From NCBI GenBank assembly GCA_027117675.1, contig JAJAYM010000207.1, positions 1-6,142 on the forward strand: a stretch of 6,142 nucleotides of DNA. The letters are read 5' to 3'. A program made the position numbers and the translations under genes. Under the pieces are notes generated by a model. It had not been told where the DNA came from, did no database searches, and saw nothing but the letters and a program-made list of their open reading frames with translations. Origin of the DNA: Actinomycetes bacterium (GTDB lineage: Bacteria > Actinomycetota > Actinomycetes > JAHEKZ01). Shown one piece after another: positions 4,918-6,142 of the stretch (positions within the stretch are counted from its first letter, which is position 1; the number at the start of each line of letters is the position of its first letter).

Positions 4918-5757
4918 GTGGGTCAGAAGGTCAACCCTCATGGGTTCCGACTCGGCATCACGTCCGAGTACACCTCCCGTTGGTACGCCGACAAGGGTTA
5001 CAAGGACTACGTGAAAGAGGATGTGGCGATTCGCCGCATGCTCTCCAAAGGTATGGAGCGAGCCGGCATCAGCCGGGTCGACATCGAGCGCACTCGCGAT
5101 CGAGTGCGGGTCGACATCCACACCGCGCGACCTGGCATCGTCATCGGCCGCCGAGGAGCTGAGGCCGACCGCATTCGCGGCGACCTCGAAAATCTCACCG
5201 GCAAGCAGGTTCAGCTGAACATCCTCGAGGTCAAGAACCCCGAGGTCGACGCGCAGCTGGTAGCCCAGGGTGTGGCCGAGCAGCTCTCCAGCCGCGTCTC
5301 GTTCCGCCGTGCCATGCGTAAGGCGATCCAGAGCGCCATGAAGGCCGGTGCCAAAGGTATTCGTGTTCAGGTCAGTGGCCGCCTCGGTGGCGCTGAGATG
5401 TCGCGTACCGAGTTCTACCGTGAAGGCCGGGTGCCACTGCACACGCTCCGCGCCGACATCGACTACGGCTTCTACGAGGCTCGCACCACGTTCGGCCGCA
5501 TCGGCGTCAAGGTGTGGATCTACAAGGGTGATGTCACTGGCTCGCGTGCCGAGCGAGAAGCGGCCGCTGCTGCCGCCCGAATCGGTCAGCGTGGGGCCCG
5601 CCCACCGGCCCGTGCGGCACGCCCGGCTCGCGGCCGCGATGCGGCCCCGGTTGCTGAGGCGGCTGCAGCCACATCCGCACCGACCGAGGCGACGCCTCCT
5701 GCCGTCGAGACACCAGCTGCAACGCCGGCTCCCGACCAGACCACGACGGAGGCCTAG
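4918..5757 (+). CDS. rpsC: 30S ribosomal protein S3 (uS3) with a long Ala/Pro-rich C-terminal tail
   Basis: S3 is a 30S protein at the mRNA entry channel, where it helps unwind mRNA. The product is 279 residues, against 233 in E. coli. It starts MGQKVNPHGFRLGIT. The KH domain has GIVIGRRG (73-80, GRRG loop at 77-80). The C-terminal domain follows, with GAKGIRVQVSGRLGGAEM and FYREGRVPLHTLRADIDYG, ending at the conserved GVKVWIYKGDV around 196-206. The remaining 70 or so residues are low complexity: first Ala/Arg (212-243), then Ala/Pro/Thr/Glu to the end, probably disordered. Such tails are known in actinobacterial S3. The GTG start at 4918 is 2 nt after the rplV stop, with AAGAAGG at 4904-4910. 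The stop is TAG at 5755-5757. Confidence 0.98.
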   Translation: MGQKVNPHGFRLGITSEYTSRWYADKGYKDYVKEDVAIRRMLSKGMERAGISRVDIERTRDRVRVDIHTARPGIVIGRRGAEADRIRGDLENLTGKQVQLNILEVKNPEVDAQLVAQGVAEQLSSRVSFRRAMRKAIQSAMKAGAKGIRVQVSGRLGGAEMSRTEFYREGRVPLHTLRADIDYGFYEARTTFGRIGVKVWIYKGDVTGSRAEREAAAAAARIGQRGARPPARAARPARGRDAAPVAEAAAATSAPTEATPPAVETPAATPAPDQTTTEA

Positions 5758-5760
5758 ACC

Positions 5761-6142
5761 ATGCTGATTCCACGGCGGGTCAAGCACCGCAAGCAGCACC
5801 ATCCCTCGCGACGAGGCGTCGCCAAGGGCGGCACGAAGGTTACGTTCGGCGAGTTCGGTATCCAGGCCATGGAGCCCGGCTACATCACCAACCGCCAGAT
5901 CGAGGCGGCTCGTATTGCTATCACCCGCGCGATCAAGCGTGGCGGGAAGGTTTGGATCAACATCTACCCAGACCGGCCCCTCACCAAGAAGCCAGCCGAG
6001 ACCCGCATGGGTTCGGGTAAGGGCTCGCCGGAGTGGTGGATCGCCAACGTCAAGCCCGGCCGGGTGATGTTCGAGCTGGCCGGTGTGGACGAGGTGACCG
6101 CTCGCGAGGCGATGCGCCTGGCCATCCACAAGCTCCCGATGA
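5761..6142 (+). CDS. rplP: 50S ribosomal protein L16 (uL16), 3'-truncated by window edge
   Basis: L16 is a late-assembly 50S protein near the A-site tRNA and the peptidyl-transferase centre. The frame is open from the ATG at 5761 to the window end, 127 codons plus one base, against about 138 for the full family, so only about a dozen residues are missing. It opens MLIPRRVKHRKQHHPSRRG, then GEFGIQAMEPGYITNRQIEA, KRGGKVWINIYPDRPLTKKP and ETRMGSGKGSPEWWIANVKP. Arg82 in the TRMGSGKG motif matches the arginine hydroxylated in E. coli L16. The ribosome-binding site is GACGGAGG at 5745-5752, 8 nt upstream. Only 3 nt separate it from the rpsC stop. The expected downstream neighbours are rpmC and rpsQ. 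Confidence 0.97.
   Translation, partial: MLIPRRVKHRKQHHPSRRGVAKGGTKVTFGEFGIQAMEPGYITNRQIEAARIAITRAIKRGGKVWINIYPDRPLTKKPAETRMGSGKGSPEWWIANVKPGRVMFELAGVDEVTAREAMRLAIHKLPM

Noticed and set aside
4861..6129. A 422-codon open frame on the minus strand across rpsC and rplP
   Set aside because: It is fully antisense to two well-recognised ribosomal-protein genes, its translation resembles no family I know, and long antisense frames are common in GC-rich DNA.

Overview
The window is a stretch of a high-GC actinobacterial chromosome. It holds the 3' end of the str-type cluster (tuf, elongation factor Tu) followed by the first nine genes of the S10 ribosomal-protein operon. All genes are on the + strand. 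The actinobacterial placement rests on four things: the tuf-rpsJ adjacency, G/C-rich wobble positions, GTG starts with 4-nt overlaps, and protein features such as an S10 beginning MAGQKIRIRLKAYDHEVID and an S3 with an Ala/Pro-rich C-terminal tail. I cannot assign the order or genus from sequence alone.

Layout: partial tuf (2-1099, 5' end outside the window); a 301-nt intergenic region (1100-1400); then rpsJ (S10), rplC (L3), rplD (L4), rplW (L23), rplB (L2), rpsS (S19), rplV (L22), rpsC (S3) and partial rplP (L16, 3' end outside the window). From rpsJ onward the genes are tightly packed. Overlaps or near-overlaps occur at rplC/rplD (GTGA), rplD/rplW (ATGA) and rpsS/rplV (TGATG). The largest gap is 33 nt, before rplB. 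This points to one polycistronic transcript with translational coupling. The order is the canonical S10-operon order, with rpmC, rpsQ and later genes expected beyond the window. The products belong to the 30S subunit (S10, S19, S3), the 50S subunit (L3, L4, L23, L2, L22, L16) and the elongation cycle (EF-Tu).

All genes look intact and ordinary. The only region not explained by genes is the tuf-rpsJ intergenic region. It contains a possible -10 element, a long three-tier stem-loop capped by a GCGA tetraloop, several further hairpins, and two pairs of direct repeats. The most reasonable reading is a promoter plus structured 5' leader of the S10 operon, a natural place for autogenous control by a ribosomal protein. 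That function is inference. I found no mobile element, CRISPR array, tRNA, rRNA or unusual gene cassette.
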